Shown here piece by piece: positions 36,389 to 45,362 of a stretch of DNA of 64,000 bases. The stretch's first letter is position 1; every line of letters begins with the position of its first letter. The notes beneath the pieces are model-generated. The model made no database searches. It had not been told where the DNA came from and saw nothing but the letters and a program-made list of their open reading frames with translations. The position numbers and the translations under genes were made by a program. The DNA lies in contig JAHHHQ010000045.1 in the NCBI GenBank assembly GCA_019359285.1, positions 62,001 to 126,000 of the forward strand, in the 5' to 3' direction. This DNA is from Nodosilinea sp. WJT8-NPBG4 (GTDB lineage Bacteria; Cyanobacteriota; Cyanobacteriia; Phormidesmidales; Phormidesmidaceae).

Positions 36389-36706
36389 TCACCCCTTCGC
36401 CTGAGGTCTCTTGATTTCAAAAGAAATTGTATCCGTCTTGCCGCTAGCCTTGGGTGACTGTAGAGGTTTAACCATTGGGCTGGGCTGGGGCGTCGGGTTG
36501 GGCAGAAGGGGAGCCTCGGGCTTGGCAGGAGGCGGGCCGAAGGTGGGCCAGTGGCGATAGTTGGATGCGATCGCCAGCCCTATGCCCCCCGCGATTGCCA
36601 GCGGCAGCGATAGCTCAACGTTGCTCACCCAGGGCAGGTGGCCAAACCACTGAATTGCTTCGGCCCCAAAAAACAAGATGAAAAAGCAGACTAGCCAGAG
36701 CTTCAT
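36389..36706 (-). CDS. Small membrane protein, function unknown
   Basis: 105 residues with two hydrophobic segments (LWLVCFFILFFGAEAIQWF and ELSLPLAIAGGIGLAIAS) and a Pro/Lys-rich tail. The first may be a signal anchor. No family was recognised. Stop lies next to the dispersed inverted repeat. Confidence 0.65.
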   Translation of the reverse strand: MKLWLVCFFILFFGAEAIQWFGHLPWVSNVELSLPLAIAGGIGLAIASNYRHWPTFGPPPAKPEAPLLPNPTPQPSPMVKPLQSPKASGKTDTISFEIKRPQAKG

Positions 36707-37106
36707 AGCGTCCCAAAAAAATCTATTGCCTCAAAGATTGCCCTAGAGACTGAGTTGAGCAAACCGTTAGTTGGCCAGCCATTGAACTATTGATAGAGAA
36801 CAGTGGTTGCCCTGATTATGGCTCAAGGGTGAGATTTTGAATTCAGCCAGCAATCGCTCGCAGAATTAGATATCTTTCTTAAGAAACCCACCCTAAAGCC
36901 AATGGGTCTCCAGAATGGTTCTGGGGCAAGGGTTTGGCAGCCTTTGGCTATAGCTCGGATAGGCTCTAAGGTTGGTCAAGCTGGCGGCGATCGCGTCCCA
37001 GATTCACCAACTTTGCTGCGAAACCGACTTTTCCTTGGGGAAGGGTATGTCAGAATGTAAGCGGTTTTTTGCCAACTCACGCAAGCTCTTGGAGTAGGCA
37101 GTCAAG
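36707..37106. promoter_or_regulatory. Upstream region of ndhF
   Basis: 400 bases without a gene between divergent genes. It should hold the ndhF promoter. No palindromic operator stood out. Confidence 0.4.
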
Positions 37107-39188
37107 ATGGATTCTGTAGACACGCTTTATCAATACGCCTGGCTGATACCGGTGCTGCCGCTCATCGGGGCTGCCATAGTTGGCACCGGGCTAATTTCCT
37201 ACGGCGAGGCCACCAACAGGCTGCGGCAGCCGGTGGCGATCTTCATCGTCTCCCTGATTGGGGCGGCGATGGTGCTTTCCTTTGCAATTTTTTGGAGCCA
37301 GTGGCAGGGCCACGCCCCCTACCAGGCCATGTTTGAGTGGGCCTCGGCGGGCGACTTCCGCATTGAGATGGGCTACACCATCGATCACCTGGTGGCGCTG
37401 ATGCTGGTGGTCGTCACCACCGTTGCCTTCCTGGTGATGATTTACACCGATGGCTACATGGCCCACGACGCGGGCTACGTGCGGTTCTACGCCTACCTGA
37501 GCCTGTTCAGCTCCTCGATGCTGGGCCTGGTAATTAGCCCCAACCTGCTCCAGGTATACGTTTTCTGGGAGCTGGTAGGTATGTGCTCGTACCTGCTGAT
37601 TGGCTTTTGGTACGATCGCAAGCCCGCTGCCGATGCCTGTCAAAAGGCCTTCGTTACCAACCGAGTCGGCGACTTTGGCCTGCTGCTGGGCATTTTAGGC
37701 CTGTTCTGGGCCACCGGCAGCTTCGACTTTGAAATCATGGGCGAACGCCTCACCGATATGGTGAATGTGGGCAGCCTGCCCGCCAGCGTCGCCGCCATTT
37801 TTGCCATTCTGGTGTTCCTAGGCCCGGTGGCTAAGTCAGCCCAGTTCCCCCTTCACGTGTGGCTGCCTGACGCCATGGAAGGCCCTACGCCCATCTCAGC
37901 GCTGATTCACGCGGCGACCATGGTGGCAGCTGGGGTGTTCCTGGTGGCCCGCATGTACCCTGTGTTCGAGCACATCCCCACGGTGATGACGGTGATCGCC
38001 TACACCGGGGCATTTACCGCCTTCATGGGGGCCACGATCGCCATTACCCAAAACGACATTAAGAAAGGGCTGGCCTTTTCAACCATGTCGCAGCTGGGCT
38101 ACATGGTCATGGCTATGGGTGTTGGTGCTTACAGCGCCGGTCTGTTTCACTTGATGACCCATGCCTACTTCAAGGCCATGTTATTTCTGGGATCCGGCTC
38201 CGTCATCCACGGCATGGAAGCGGTAGTGGGCCACGACCCGGTGCTAGCGCAGGACATGCGCCTGATGGGCGGCCTGCGCAAGTACATGCCCGTCACGGCC
38301 ATTACCTTCCTAATTGGCACGCTTGCCATTTCTGGCATTCCCCCCTTCGCCGGCTTTTGGTCTAAGGATGAAATCCTCGGCGCGACCTTTGCGGTCAACC
38401 CTGCCCTCTGGGCAGTGGGCTGGCTGACGGCGGGTATCACTGCCTTCTACATGTTCCGCATGTACTTCTCCACTTTTGAAGGCAGCTTCCGGGGCAACGA
38501 CGAAGGCATTCGCCGCGACCTCAAGCGGGCCCAGTTTCAGAAGATGGGCATGTCTCTTGGGCCGGGCGCAATGAACCCCCAGGAGCTGACTTTGGATGCT
38601 GCTCACGACGAGCACGACGAGCACGGGCACCACGCCCACGAACCCCACGAGTCGCCACTGTCGATGATCTTTCCGCTGCTGGCGCTGGCCGTGCCCTCAG
38701 TCTTGGTGGGTCTGGTCGGTACTCCCTTTGCCAACTACTTCGAGGCGTTCATCCATCCCCCCGGGGAAGTGATGGCAGCGGTGGAGACGGCAGAGGCCTT
38801 CGACTGGAACGAGTTTGCGCTGATGGCCGGAAGTTCCGTTGCGATCGCCACTGTCGGCATCATCATCTCCGGGCTGATGTATCGCACTAAGGCCATCGAT
38901 CCGAGGGCGATCGCCGCCAAAATCCCCTTCCTCTACAACCTCTCCCTCAACAAGTGGTACGTCGACGACATCTATGAGGTTGTCTTTGTTCAAGGCAGCC
39001 GCAAGCTCGCCAAGCAGGTGCTCGAAGTCGATATCCGCATTGTGGACGGCCTCGTCAACTTGACTGGCCTCGTTACCCTGGTATCAGGCGAAGGGTTGAA
39101 GTACTTGGAGAATGGACGGGCTCAGTTCTACGCACTGATCGTATTTGGCGCGGTGCTGGGGCTGGTGCTGCTGTCGGGCGTGACCTAA
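37107..39188 (+). CDS. ndhF: NAD(P)H-quinone oxidoreductase subunit 5 (NDH-1)
   Basis: Large proton-pumping subunit of the thylakoid NDH-1 complex, which takes electrons from ferredoxin for respiration and cyclic electron flow. The 693 residues have about 16 membrane helices and the antiporter-like core: VFWELVGMCSYLLIGFWYDRK, FLGPVAKSAQFPLHVWLPDAMEGPT, LIHAATMVAAGVFL and KKGLAFSTMSQLGYM. A His/Glu-rich cytoplasmic loop (HDEHDEHGHHAHEPHE) occurs near residue 510, then the long lateral C-terminal region. Length and pairing with ndhD suit the NdhF1/NdhD1 type. A dispersed repeat separates it from ndhD. Confidence 0.95.
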   Translation: MDSVDTLYQYAWLIPVLPLIGAAIVGTGLISYGEATNRLRQPVAIFIVSLIGAAMVLSFAIFWSQWQGHAPYQAMFEWASAGDFRIEMGYTIDHLVALMLVVVTTVAFLVMIYTDGYMAHDAGYVRFYAYLSLFSSSMLGLVISPNLLQVYVFWELVGMCSYLLIGFWYDRKPAADACQKAFVTNRVGDFGLLLGILGLFWATGSFDFEIMGERLTDMVNVGSLPASVAAIFAILVFLGPVAKSAQFPLHVWLPDAMEGPTPISALIHAATMVAAGVFLVARMYPVFEHIPTVMTVIAYTGAFTAFMGATIAITQNDIKKGLAFSTMSQLGYMVMAMGVGAYSAGLFHLMTHAYFKAMLFLGSGSVIHGMEAVVGHDPVLAQDMRLMGGLRKYMPVTAITFLIGTLAISGIPPFAGFWSKDEILGATFAVNPALWAVGWLTAGITAFYMFRMYFSTFEGSFRGNDEGIRRDLKRAQFQKMGMSLGPGAMNPQELTLDAAHDEHDEHGHHAHEPHESPLSMIFPLLALAVPSVLVGLVGTPFANYFEAFIHPPGEVMAAVETAEAFDWNEFALMAGSSVAIATVGIIISGLMYRTKAIDPRAIAAKIPFLYNLSLNKWYVDDIYEVVFVQGSRKLAKQVLEVDIRIVDGLVNLTGLVTLVSGEGLKYLENGRAQFYALIVFGAVLGLVLLSGVT

Positions 39189-39199
39189 GAGCGGGCGAC

Positions 39200-39269
39200 G
39201 GGAAAGTTTTGAGTTCTTAGTTTTGAGTTTTGAATTAAAAACTAAGAACTCAAAATTCAAAACTTTCCC
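39200..39269. repeat. Inverted repeat between ndhF and ndhD
   Basis: GGGAAAGTTTT at 39200-39210 pairs with AAAACTTTCCC at 39259-39269; inside are further pairing TTTTGAGTT and AACTCAAAA units. Same family as the copies near 15.6 kb and 36.3 kb. Confidence 0.8.
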
Positions 39270-39337
39270 CCACTCCCCACATCCCTAATTCCCTTAATAT
39301 TCCGCCCCTTTAGCAGAACGCGACGAGAAACAACGAT

Positions 39338-40927
39338 ATGGACCTCGCGACTTTTCCCTGGTTGACCACCGTTACGCTGCTGCCACTGGTGGCCTGTATA
39401 GCGATACCGTTTTTGCCGGACGACAACGGTAAGACAGTCCGCTGGTATGCCCTATCGGTGGGCCTGATCGACTTTGTGTTGATTGTGGCCGCCTTCTACC
39501 TCAACTACGACTTTAGTCAGCCCGGTCTACAGCTGGTAGAAAGCTACACCTGGGTGCCCCAGCTCGACCTGAAGTGGTCTGTAGGGGTAGACGGTCTGTC
39601 GATGCCTCTGGTGCTGCTAACCGGGTTCATCACCACCCTAGCGGCCCTGGCAGCCTGGCCGGTGACCCTTAAGCCCAAGTTCTTCTACTTTCTGCTGCTG
39701 GCCATGTACAGCGGCCAAATCGGCGTGTTTGCCGTGCAGGATATGCTGCTGTTCTTTCTCTTCTGGGAGCTAGAGCTGATTCCGGTATATCTGCTGCTAT
39801 CGATCTGGGGCGGAAAGAAGCGGCTCTACGCCGCGACCAAGTTCATTCTCTACACTGCTGGCGGGTCGCTGTTCATCTTGGTAGCAGCGCTGGCCATGGC
39901 CTTCTACGGCGATACCATCACCTTCGATATGACCGCCCTAGCAGAGAAGGTCTATCCCTTACGGATGCAGCTCTTACTCTACGGGGCATTTTTGATTGCC
40001 TATGCTGTCAAGCTGCCGATCATTCCGCTGCACACCTGGCTGCCCGATGCCCACGGCGAGGCCACAGCACCAGTACACATGCTGCTGGCGGGCATTCTGC
40101 TGAAGATGGGCGGCTACGCGCTAATTCGCATGAATTTGGGTATGCTGCCCGACGCTCATACCTATTTCGCACCAATTCTGGTGATTTTGGGCTGTATCAA
40201 CATCGTCTACGCAGCACTGACCTCCTTCGCCCAGCGAAACCTCAAGCGCAAGATCGCCTACTCGTCGATCTCGCACATGGGCTTTGTGCTGATTGGTATT
40301 GCCTCGTTTACTAACCTAGGGCTGAGCGGCGCGGTGCTGCAGATGATCTCCCACGGGTTGATCGGGGCTAGCCTGTTCTTCTTAGTGGGAGCCACCTACG
40401 ATCGCACCCATACCCTCATCCTGGATGAGATGGGCGGCGTCGGCAAAAAGATGCCCAAGATTTTCGCCATGTTTACCACCTGCTCGCTAGCCTCGCTGGC
40501 GCTGCCGGGCATGAGCGGTTTTGTGGCTGAGCTAATGGTGTTTGTGGGCTTTGCCACCAGCGATGCCTATAGCTTTACCTTTAGGCTAATTACGGTCATC
40601 TTTATGGCGATCGGGGTCATTCTCACCCCAATCTACCTGCTGTCGATGCTGCGAGAAATTTTCTACGGCCCAGAGAACAAAGAGCTGGTCGAGCACGAGG
40701 TGCTGGCCGATGCCGAGCCTCGCGAAGTGTTTATCATCGCTTGCCTGCTGGTGCCGATCATCGGCTTTGGGTTTTACCCCAAGATGCTGACCCAAATCTA
40801 CGACGCCACCACCCAAAAGCTCACGGCTCGACTGAGTCAGGTGTTTGTGGCCACCGAAGCCAGTGCCGAAGGTCTGGCCCCCGTAGCTGCCCTGCCGGTT
40901 CTCAAGGCTCCTTCTTTAAGTCAGTAA
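39338..40927 (+). CDS. ndhD: NAD(P)H-quinone oxidoreductase chain 4 (NDH-1)
   Basis: Second antiporter-like subunit of NDH-1, 529 residues with about 14 membrane helices. Landmarks are [70 protein letters not shown] and [21 protein letters not shown]. Together with ndhF upstream it forms the module of NDH-1L/NDH-1L' respiratory and cyclic complexes (NdhD1/F1); the alternative CO2-uptake forms D3/F3 and D4/F4 are usually next to cup genes, absent here. Confidence 0.95.
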   Translation: MDLATFPWLTTVTLLPLVACIAIPFLPDDNGKTVRWYALSVGLIDFVLIVAAFYLNYDFSQPGLQLVESYTWVPQLDLKWSVGVDGLSMPLVLLTGFITTLAALAAWPVTLKPKFFYFLLLAMYSGQIGVFAVQDMLLFFLFWELELIPVYLLLSIWGGKKRLYAATKFILYTAGGSLFILVAALAMAFYGDTITFDMTALAEKVYPLRMQLLLYGAFLIAYAVKLPIIPLHTWLPDAHGEATAPVHMLLAGILLKMGGYALIRMNLGMLPDAHTYFAPILVILGCINIVYAALTSFAQRNLKRKIAYSSISHMGFVLIGIASFTNLGLSGAVLQMISHGLIGASLFFLVGATYDRTHTLILDEMGGVGKKMPKIFAMFTTCSLASLALPGMSGFVAELMVFVGFATSDAYSFTFRLITVIFMAIGVILTPIYLLSMLREIFYGPENKELVEHEVLADAEPREVFIIACLLVPIIGFGFYPKMLTQIYDATTQKLTARLSQVFVATEASAEGLAPVAALPVLKAPSLSQ

Positions 40928-40959
40928 GACCACCTTTCTACCTGACTCATCTAACATAG

Positions 40960-40995
40960 ACACCCTCAGAGGCTAGGCTTCCGGGGGTGTTTTTA
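40960..40995 (+). terminator. Terminator of ndhF-ndhD
   Basis: ACACCC at 40960-40965 pairs with GGGTGT at 40985-40990, with further inner pairing, and is followed by TTTTTA. Confidence 0.75.
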
Positions 40996-41029
40996 TTCCG
41001 TTCTTCACTTTTCGCTCTTCTCCCAAACC

Positions 41030-41371
41030 CTACTGACGGCTGACGCAGGTCAGCACCCCCTCCATCTGCTCAGCGTTACTACCCATAGCCCGCAAGGTTA
41101 GAGAGGGCTCAAAGCCTGGATAGCAGCGCGTTAGCACCGTGTCGCTGCTGCGGGTCACATACAGCACGCTAACTGGGCTGCCGTTTAGAATCGCTGGCAC
41201 TAGGCGGGGCGCGGCGGCGACAGTGGCCAGCCCAGGAGCCGACCGTCCTAAGCCCGCCACGGTCATAGCGGTTACTAGGGCAAGTCCCAGACAGATACTG
41301 ATGCCAAAACGGTTGCTCGATAATTTGCGCATTGCGCTCAAAAAGCTAGCCAGTGACGTATTCATAATCAA
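41030..41371 (-). CDS. Exported hypothetical protein
   Basis: 113 residues. Hydrophobic signal or anchor (about 22-45, ISICLGLALVTAMTVAGLG), then a short mature domain with two Cys (TRCYPGFEPS and GVLTCVSRQ) that could form a disulfide. An ATG two codons in is an equal start candidate. Not recognised. No neighbours in operon. Confidence 0.6.
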   Translation of the reverse strand: MIMNTSLASFLSAMRKLSSNRFGISICLGLALVTAMTVAGLGRSAPGLATVAAAPRLVPAILNGSPVSVLYVTRSSDTVLTRCYPGFEPSLTLRAMGSNAEQMEGVLTCVSRQ

Positions 41372-41723
41372 GATCTCACCAGATATTTGCTCGCAAACCT
41401 ACCATACAAAACCTCAGGCATTTCAGGCTTGAACACTTGACCTAGACACCGTGCAGGGCGGAGCGAGGCTTATATAAAATTTGATTTCGATATCTCTGAT
41501 GCAACGAATGTAACGTCTTGGTTCCAAACAAAGATTGCCCTGCGCAATCAAAGGCAGACAGGATTTGGTATCGCTAAAAACTACGATTGAGAACCTTAGC
41601 CACTAAGTTGAGACATTATTCTTGTCAGAGAATTTTCTGAAATTTACCAGTTAAGGTGACCTCAGTCCCCGAAGTAGGGAATACAAAAATATAGGTAATA
41701 GGGTGTGGAGGGCTGGATAGGCC
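41372..41723. promoter_or_regulatory. Upstream region of the PAS/GGDEF gene
   Basis: About 350 AT-rich bases between divergent genes, expected to hold both promoters. No defined operator was found. Confidence 0.4.
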
Positions 41724-42290
41724 ATGGCTGAAGCGGATGATTTAAGACGCTTGGTGCAACAGCTACAGGCAGAGAACGCCGACCTGCAACACCAGGTTGT
41801 AACTCTGCGGCAGGCAGGACACGGCCAATGCCAAGATTTGCCAGAGGATAGCGACAGTCGCAAATCTCAGCCTATCCCCAGTTGTTTTCCATCCCAGGGA
41901 GCTGACCCGTTTCAGCCCTCATTTCAAGATTTTGTGACTTATGCGCCGATTTTAGCCTGGATTACCGATGCCCAGGGCACGATAACCTATGCCAACCCGG
42001 CTTGGCTAGCGATGGTAAATCTGACCGAGCAGGAGGCCATGGGCCGGTCTGTCGAGGCCATCTTCCCTACCGCTTTGGCCCAAAACTACCGCCAAAACAA
42101 CCAGTGGGTACTGGATAATCAGACGGTTTTAGAAACGATAGAGCAGGCTCCCTTGCCCAATGGCGCCACTCACACTTACCTAGTCCGTAAGTTCCCAATG
42201 CAGGCGCGAGGGGCTAAAAGTCATTCGGTGGGGGGTATTGGCATCGACATCACTGGGCTAAAAAAAAACCGAAGCGGCCCTGCGAGATAG
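41724..42290 (+). CDS. PAS/GGDEF sensor, 5' part before the frameshift
   Basis: 188 residues in this frame: a short coiled coil (DDLRRLVQQLQAENADLQHQV), a polar linker, and a first PAS domain (about 73-180, beginning FVTYAPILAWITDAQGTITYANPAWLAM). It ends GIDITGLKKN and then reads out of frame to TAG. The next frame continues the normal PAS linker (TEAALRDSEARW) straight after the run of nine A at 42260-42268, so this is the front of the gene whose rest is at 42364-45273. With one A fewer the product would be about 1182 residues. The first part alone would be a free PAS protein. Confidence 0.7.
   Translation: MAEADDLRRLVQQLQAENADLQHQVVTLRQAGHGQCQDLPEDSDSRKSQPIPSCFPSQGADPFQPSFQDFVTYAPILAWITDAQGTITYANPAWLAMVNLTEQEAMGRSVEAIFPTALAQNYRQNNQWVLDNQTVLETIEQAPLPNGATHTYLVRKFPMQARGAKSHSVGGIGIDITGLKKNRSGPAR
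42260..42268 (+). other. Nine-A homopolymer at the frameshift point
   Basis: CTAAAAAAAAACC: eight A would give L-K-K-T-E-A-A-L in frame. Candidate for polymerase slippage, phase variation, a real mutation or a sequencing error. Confidence 0.85.
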
Positions 42291-42363
42291 CGAAGCCCGC
42301 TGGCAGTTTGCTATCGAAGGCTCTGGCGATGGCCTGTGGGACTGGGACGCCCAAACCAATGAG

Positions 42364-45273
42364 GTGTTTTTCTCTCATCAGTGGAAGGCGATGCTGGGCT
42401 ATGACGACGACGAAATTGGCAGCAGTCTAGACGAACGAAATAGCCGCTTGCACCCTGCCGACAAAGCCCAATGCTATGCCGACCTAGAACGGCACTTTAG
42501 CGGTAAAACCTCGGTCTACCAAAACGAGCACCGCATGCAATGCAAGGACGGCAGCTATAAGTGGATTCTGGATCGCGGCAAAGTCATCGAGTGGGATGCT
42601 GACGGCAAGCCGCTGCGGGTGATCGGCACCCACAAAGACATCAGCGAGCATAAACGCAGCGAAGCCGAACGCAAGCAGGCCGAAATCCACCAGCAGCAGC
42701 TAACGATCATCCTGCGAGAGAGTGAGGCTACCAACCGGGCCATTATTGAAGCGATTCCTGACCTGCTGTTGCGCGTGGGGCGCGATGGCACCTGCCTTAG
42801 TTTTTTCCCTCCTGCCGATGCGGCGGCAGGTACTTTTCTGCCAGTGCAAAACCATCTGTCAGAGGTCTTGCCCCCCGATTTACTCCACCACCAGCTTCAG
42901 CGGATCGAGTGCGCTCTGAGCACTGGTGAGCTTCAGACTTGGGAACACCAGGGCGAAAAGCATGGCCAGCTCTGCTACGAAGAAGTACGCTTAGCCCCCT
43001 GCGGTACAGACCAGTGCCTGGTAGTTGTGCGCGATGTTAGCGATCGCAAGCAGATCGAGCTTCAGCTGCAAACCACCGCCGAAGAGCTCGATCGCTTCTT
43101 CTCAGTTTCCCTTGACCTGCTCTGTATTGGTGATACCAGCGGTTATTTCCACCGGCTCAACGGCCAGTGGGAAAAGACCCTAGGCTACTCAGTACAGGAG
43201 ATGCAAGGCACCCGATACATCGACTACGTTCACCCCGAGGATATAGATGGCACTCTGGCGGCACTCTCGTCGCTAACTCAGCAGGAGGAGATTCGGAACT
43301 TCGTTAATCGCTATCGCTGCCGTGATGGATCCTACCGCTGGATCGAGTGGCGATCGGTGCCCGTAGGCCATCTTATTTATGGTGCAGCCCGAGACATCAC
43401 CGATCGCATGCAGGCTGAACTGGAGCTGCAAAGCACTAAAGACCAGCTAGATCTGGTGCTCCAGGCCTCTGCCGAAGGCTACTGGGACTGGAACCTGGTC
43501 ACTGGAGAGATCTACTTTTCACCTCAGTGGAAAGCGATGCTGGGCTACGCCGACGACGAGCTTGAAAACAGCCTTGCCATGTGGGAATCAGTCATTTTTG
43601 CCGAAGATCGACACATCGCCCTGCGCCTCATTGACGATTACAACAGCGGCCGGATCGAAGAATTTTCGATTACCCAGCGGTTTCGCCACCGAAATGGCTC
43701 CACAGTCCACATTCTCTCCCGCGCTATTCACCAAAAAAATGCCGTCGGGCAGGTAACCCGCATGGTAGGCAGTCATCTAGATATCACCGCCATGGTAGCT
43801 ATTCAAGCCGCCCTGCAAACCTCAGAAATGCAGCTGAGCAGCGTGCTCAATAGCTCTCTAGACGGCATCATGGCGTTTAAAGCAGTGCGCGATGGGTCGG
43901 GCACCATTGTGGATTTTGAGTGGCTGATGAGCAACCCCGCTGTCTGTGAAATGGCGGGCCGCACCGCCGAATACTTGCTTGGTAAGCGCCTGCTCGATGA
44001 GCTACCTGGCAACAAAACCGACGGATTGTTTGACCTCTACGTGCAAGTTACCGAGTCGGGCAACTCCGTGCGGCGTCAGTTTCACTACAACCATGACGGC
44101 CTCAACACCTGGTTTGAGAATATGGCCGTCCAGTTAGGCGACGGCTTTGCCGTGACCTTTAGCGACATTACTCCGCTAAAGCGGTCAGAGCATGACCTAC
44201 AGCAGGTGAATCAGCAGCTGGCTACCCGCGTTGACGAACTCAACCAGCACGCCCAGCGGATGCAGCTATTGAGTGAAATGAGCGATTTTTTGCAGGCCTG
44301 CGTAACAGTCGAAGACGCCTACCAGTGCTTGGGTACCTTGGTGGCACCCCTGTTTCCAGACAGCAGTGGCGGCATTTTTATGTTGCCCGATGCCGATTAT
44401 TGCGTTGAGCAGGTTGCCACCTGGAGGGCCAAGCAGGCATCGGATCCAGAGTTTATTCCCCCAGGCTGCTGTGCTTTGTGCCGGGAGCATTTGCACCAGG
44501 TTGGCCCCGACTGCCTGAGTTTGGGGTGCGGCCATGCCGAGAGCACCCTGGCCTTGACTACCCTCTGCATTCCACTGCTGGCCCAGAGCCAAACCCTAGG
44601 GCTGTTTTACCTCAGCACCGCCGATCTATCTCAGTCAGTGCAGCAGTTGGCTCGCACCGTGGCTGAGCAGATCGCGTTGGCGCTGGCCAACCTGCACCTG
44701 CGCGAAACTCTTCAGCAGCAGAGCATTCGTGACCCACTGACCAGGCTATTTAATCGCCGCTATCTAGAAGAAACACTGACTCGAGAAGTGCAGCGAGCCG
44801 AGCGCCAGTGCCACACAATTGGCGTAATTATGCTCGATATTGACCATTTCAAACGGTTTAACGATACTTATGGCCACGATGCGGGCGATCGCGTCCTAGA
44901 GACCGTTGGGCAACTCCTGCTCAATAGCGTGCGCGGTTCAGATGTGGCCTGTCGCTATGGTGGCGAAGAAATGCTTTTGGTCCTGCCTGAGTCACCTCCG
45001 GAGGCCACAATGGCCAGGGCTGAAGAGATTCGTCAGGCTCTGAGTCTGCTCCAGATCAGCTACAACGGCCTGATCCTTCATCCGCTGTCAGCTTCGCTGG
45101 GAGTGGCCAGTTTTTCTGGCCACGGCTGGCAAGCTGTGGATGTCTTAAAAGCTGCCGACGAGGCCCTCTATCAAGCCAAGTTTAAGGGACGCAACCAGGT
45201 AGTGGTAGCAACGGTGCCTGCCGTGAAAGTGGCTGAGGAAGCGGGCGCACCTCAAACCAGAGATATATCCTGA
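42364..45273 (+). CDS. PAS/GAF/GGDEF diguanylate cyclase, 3' part after the frameshift
   Basis: Signalling enzyme likely to make cyclic di-GMP. The frame is open from 42262, but its first plausible start (GTG 42364) lies inside a PAS domain, so it is not an independent gene. In order: PAS with PAC (GLWDWDAQTNEVFFSHQWKA onwards), four further PAS domains, a GAF domain with clustered Cys/His (PPGCCALCREHLHQ, SLGCGH), and a C-terminal GGDEF domain with RLFNRRYLEETL, the D in IMLDIDHFKRFND, and the signature YGGEEM. RGSD lies five residues before GGEEM, fitting an inhibitory I-site. The two similar PAS domains (HQWKAMLGYDDDE and PQWKAMLGYADDE) look duplicated. Confidence 0.85.
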   Translation: MFFSHQWKAMLGYDDDEIGSSLDERNSRLHPADKAQCYADLERHFSGKTSVYQNEHRMQCKDGSYKWILDRGKVIEWDADGKPLRVIGTHKDISEHKRSEAERKQAEIHQQQLTIILRESEATNRAIIEAIPDLLLRVGRDGTCLSFFPPADAAAGTFLPVQNHLSEVLPPDLLHHQLQRIECALSTGELQTWEHQGEKHGQLCYEEVRLAPCGTDQCLVVVRDVSDRKQIELQLQTTAEELDRFFSVSLDLLCIGDTSGYFHRLNGQWEKTLGYSVQEMQGTRYIDYVHPEDIDGTLAALSSLTQQEEIRNFVNRYRCRDGSYRWIEWRSVPVGHLIYGAARDITDRMQAELELQSTKDQLDLVLQASAEGYWDWNLVTGEIYFSPQWKAMLGYADDELENSLAMWESVIFAEDRHIALRLIDDYNSGRIEEFSITQRFRHRNGSTVHILSRAIHQKNAVGQVTRMVGSHLDITAMVAIQAALQTSEMQLSSVLNSSLDGIMAFKAVRDGSGTIVDFEWLMSNPAVCEMAGRTAEYLLGKRLLDELPGNKTDGLFDLYVQVTESGNSVRRQFHYNHDGLNTWFENMAVQLGDGFAVTFSDITPLKRSEHDLQQVNQQLATRVDELNQHAQRMQLLSEMSDFLQACVTVEDAYQCLGTLVAPLFPDSSGGIFMLPDADYCVEQVATWRAKQASDPEFIPPGCCALCREHLHQVGPDCLSLGCGHAESTLALTTLCIPLLAQSQTLGLFYLSTADLSQSVQQLARTVAEQIALALANLHLRETLQQQSIRDPLTRLFNRRYLEETLTREVQRAERQCHTIGVIMLDIDHFKRFNDTYGHDAGDRVLETVGQLLLNSVRGSDVACRYGGEEMLLVLPESPPEATMARAEEIRQALSLLQISYNGLILHPLSASLGVASFSGHGWQAVDVLKAADEALYQAKFKGRNQVVVATVPAVKVAEEAGAPQTRDIS

Positions 45274-45362
45274 AAGTACGGGAAGCATAGGTAGATAGTA
45301 GGTATCGGGTACTACCTCATGCCGACTCGGTAGTGCGTTTTTACAGAGTATTTAGGGACTAT

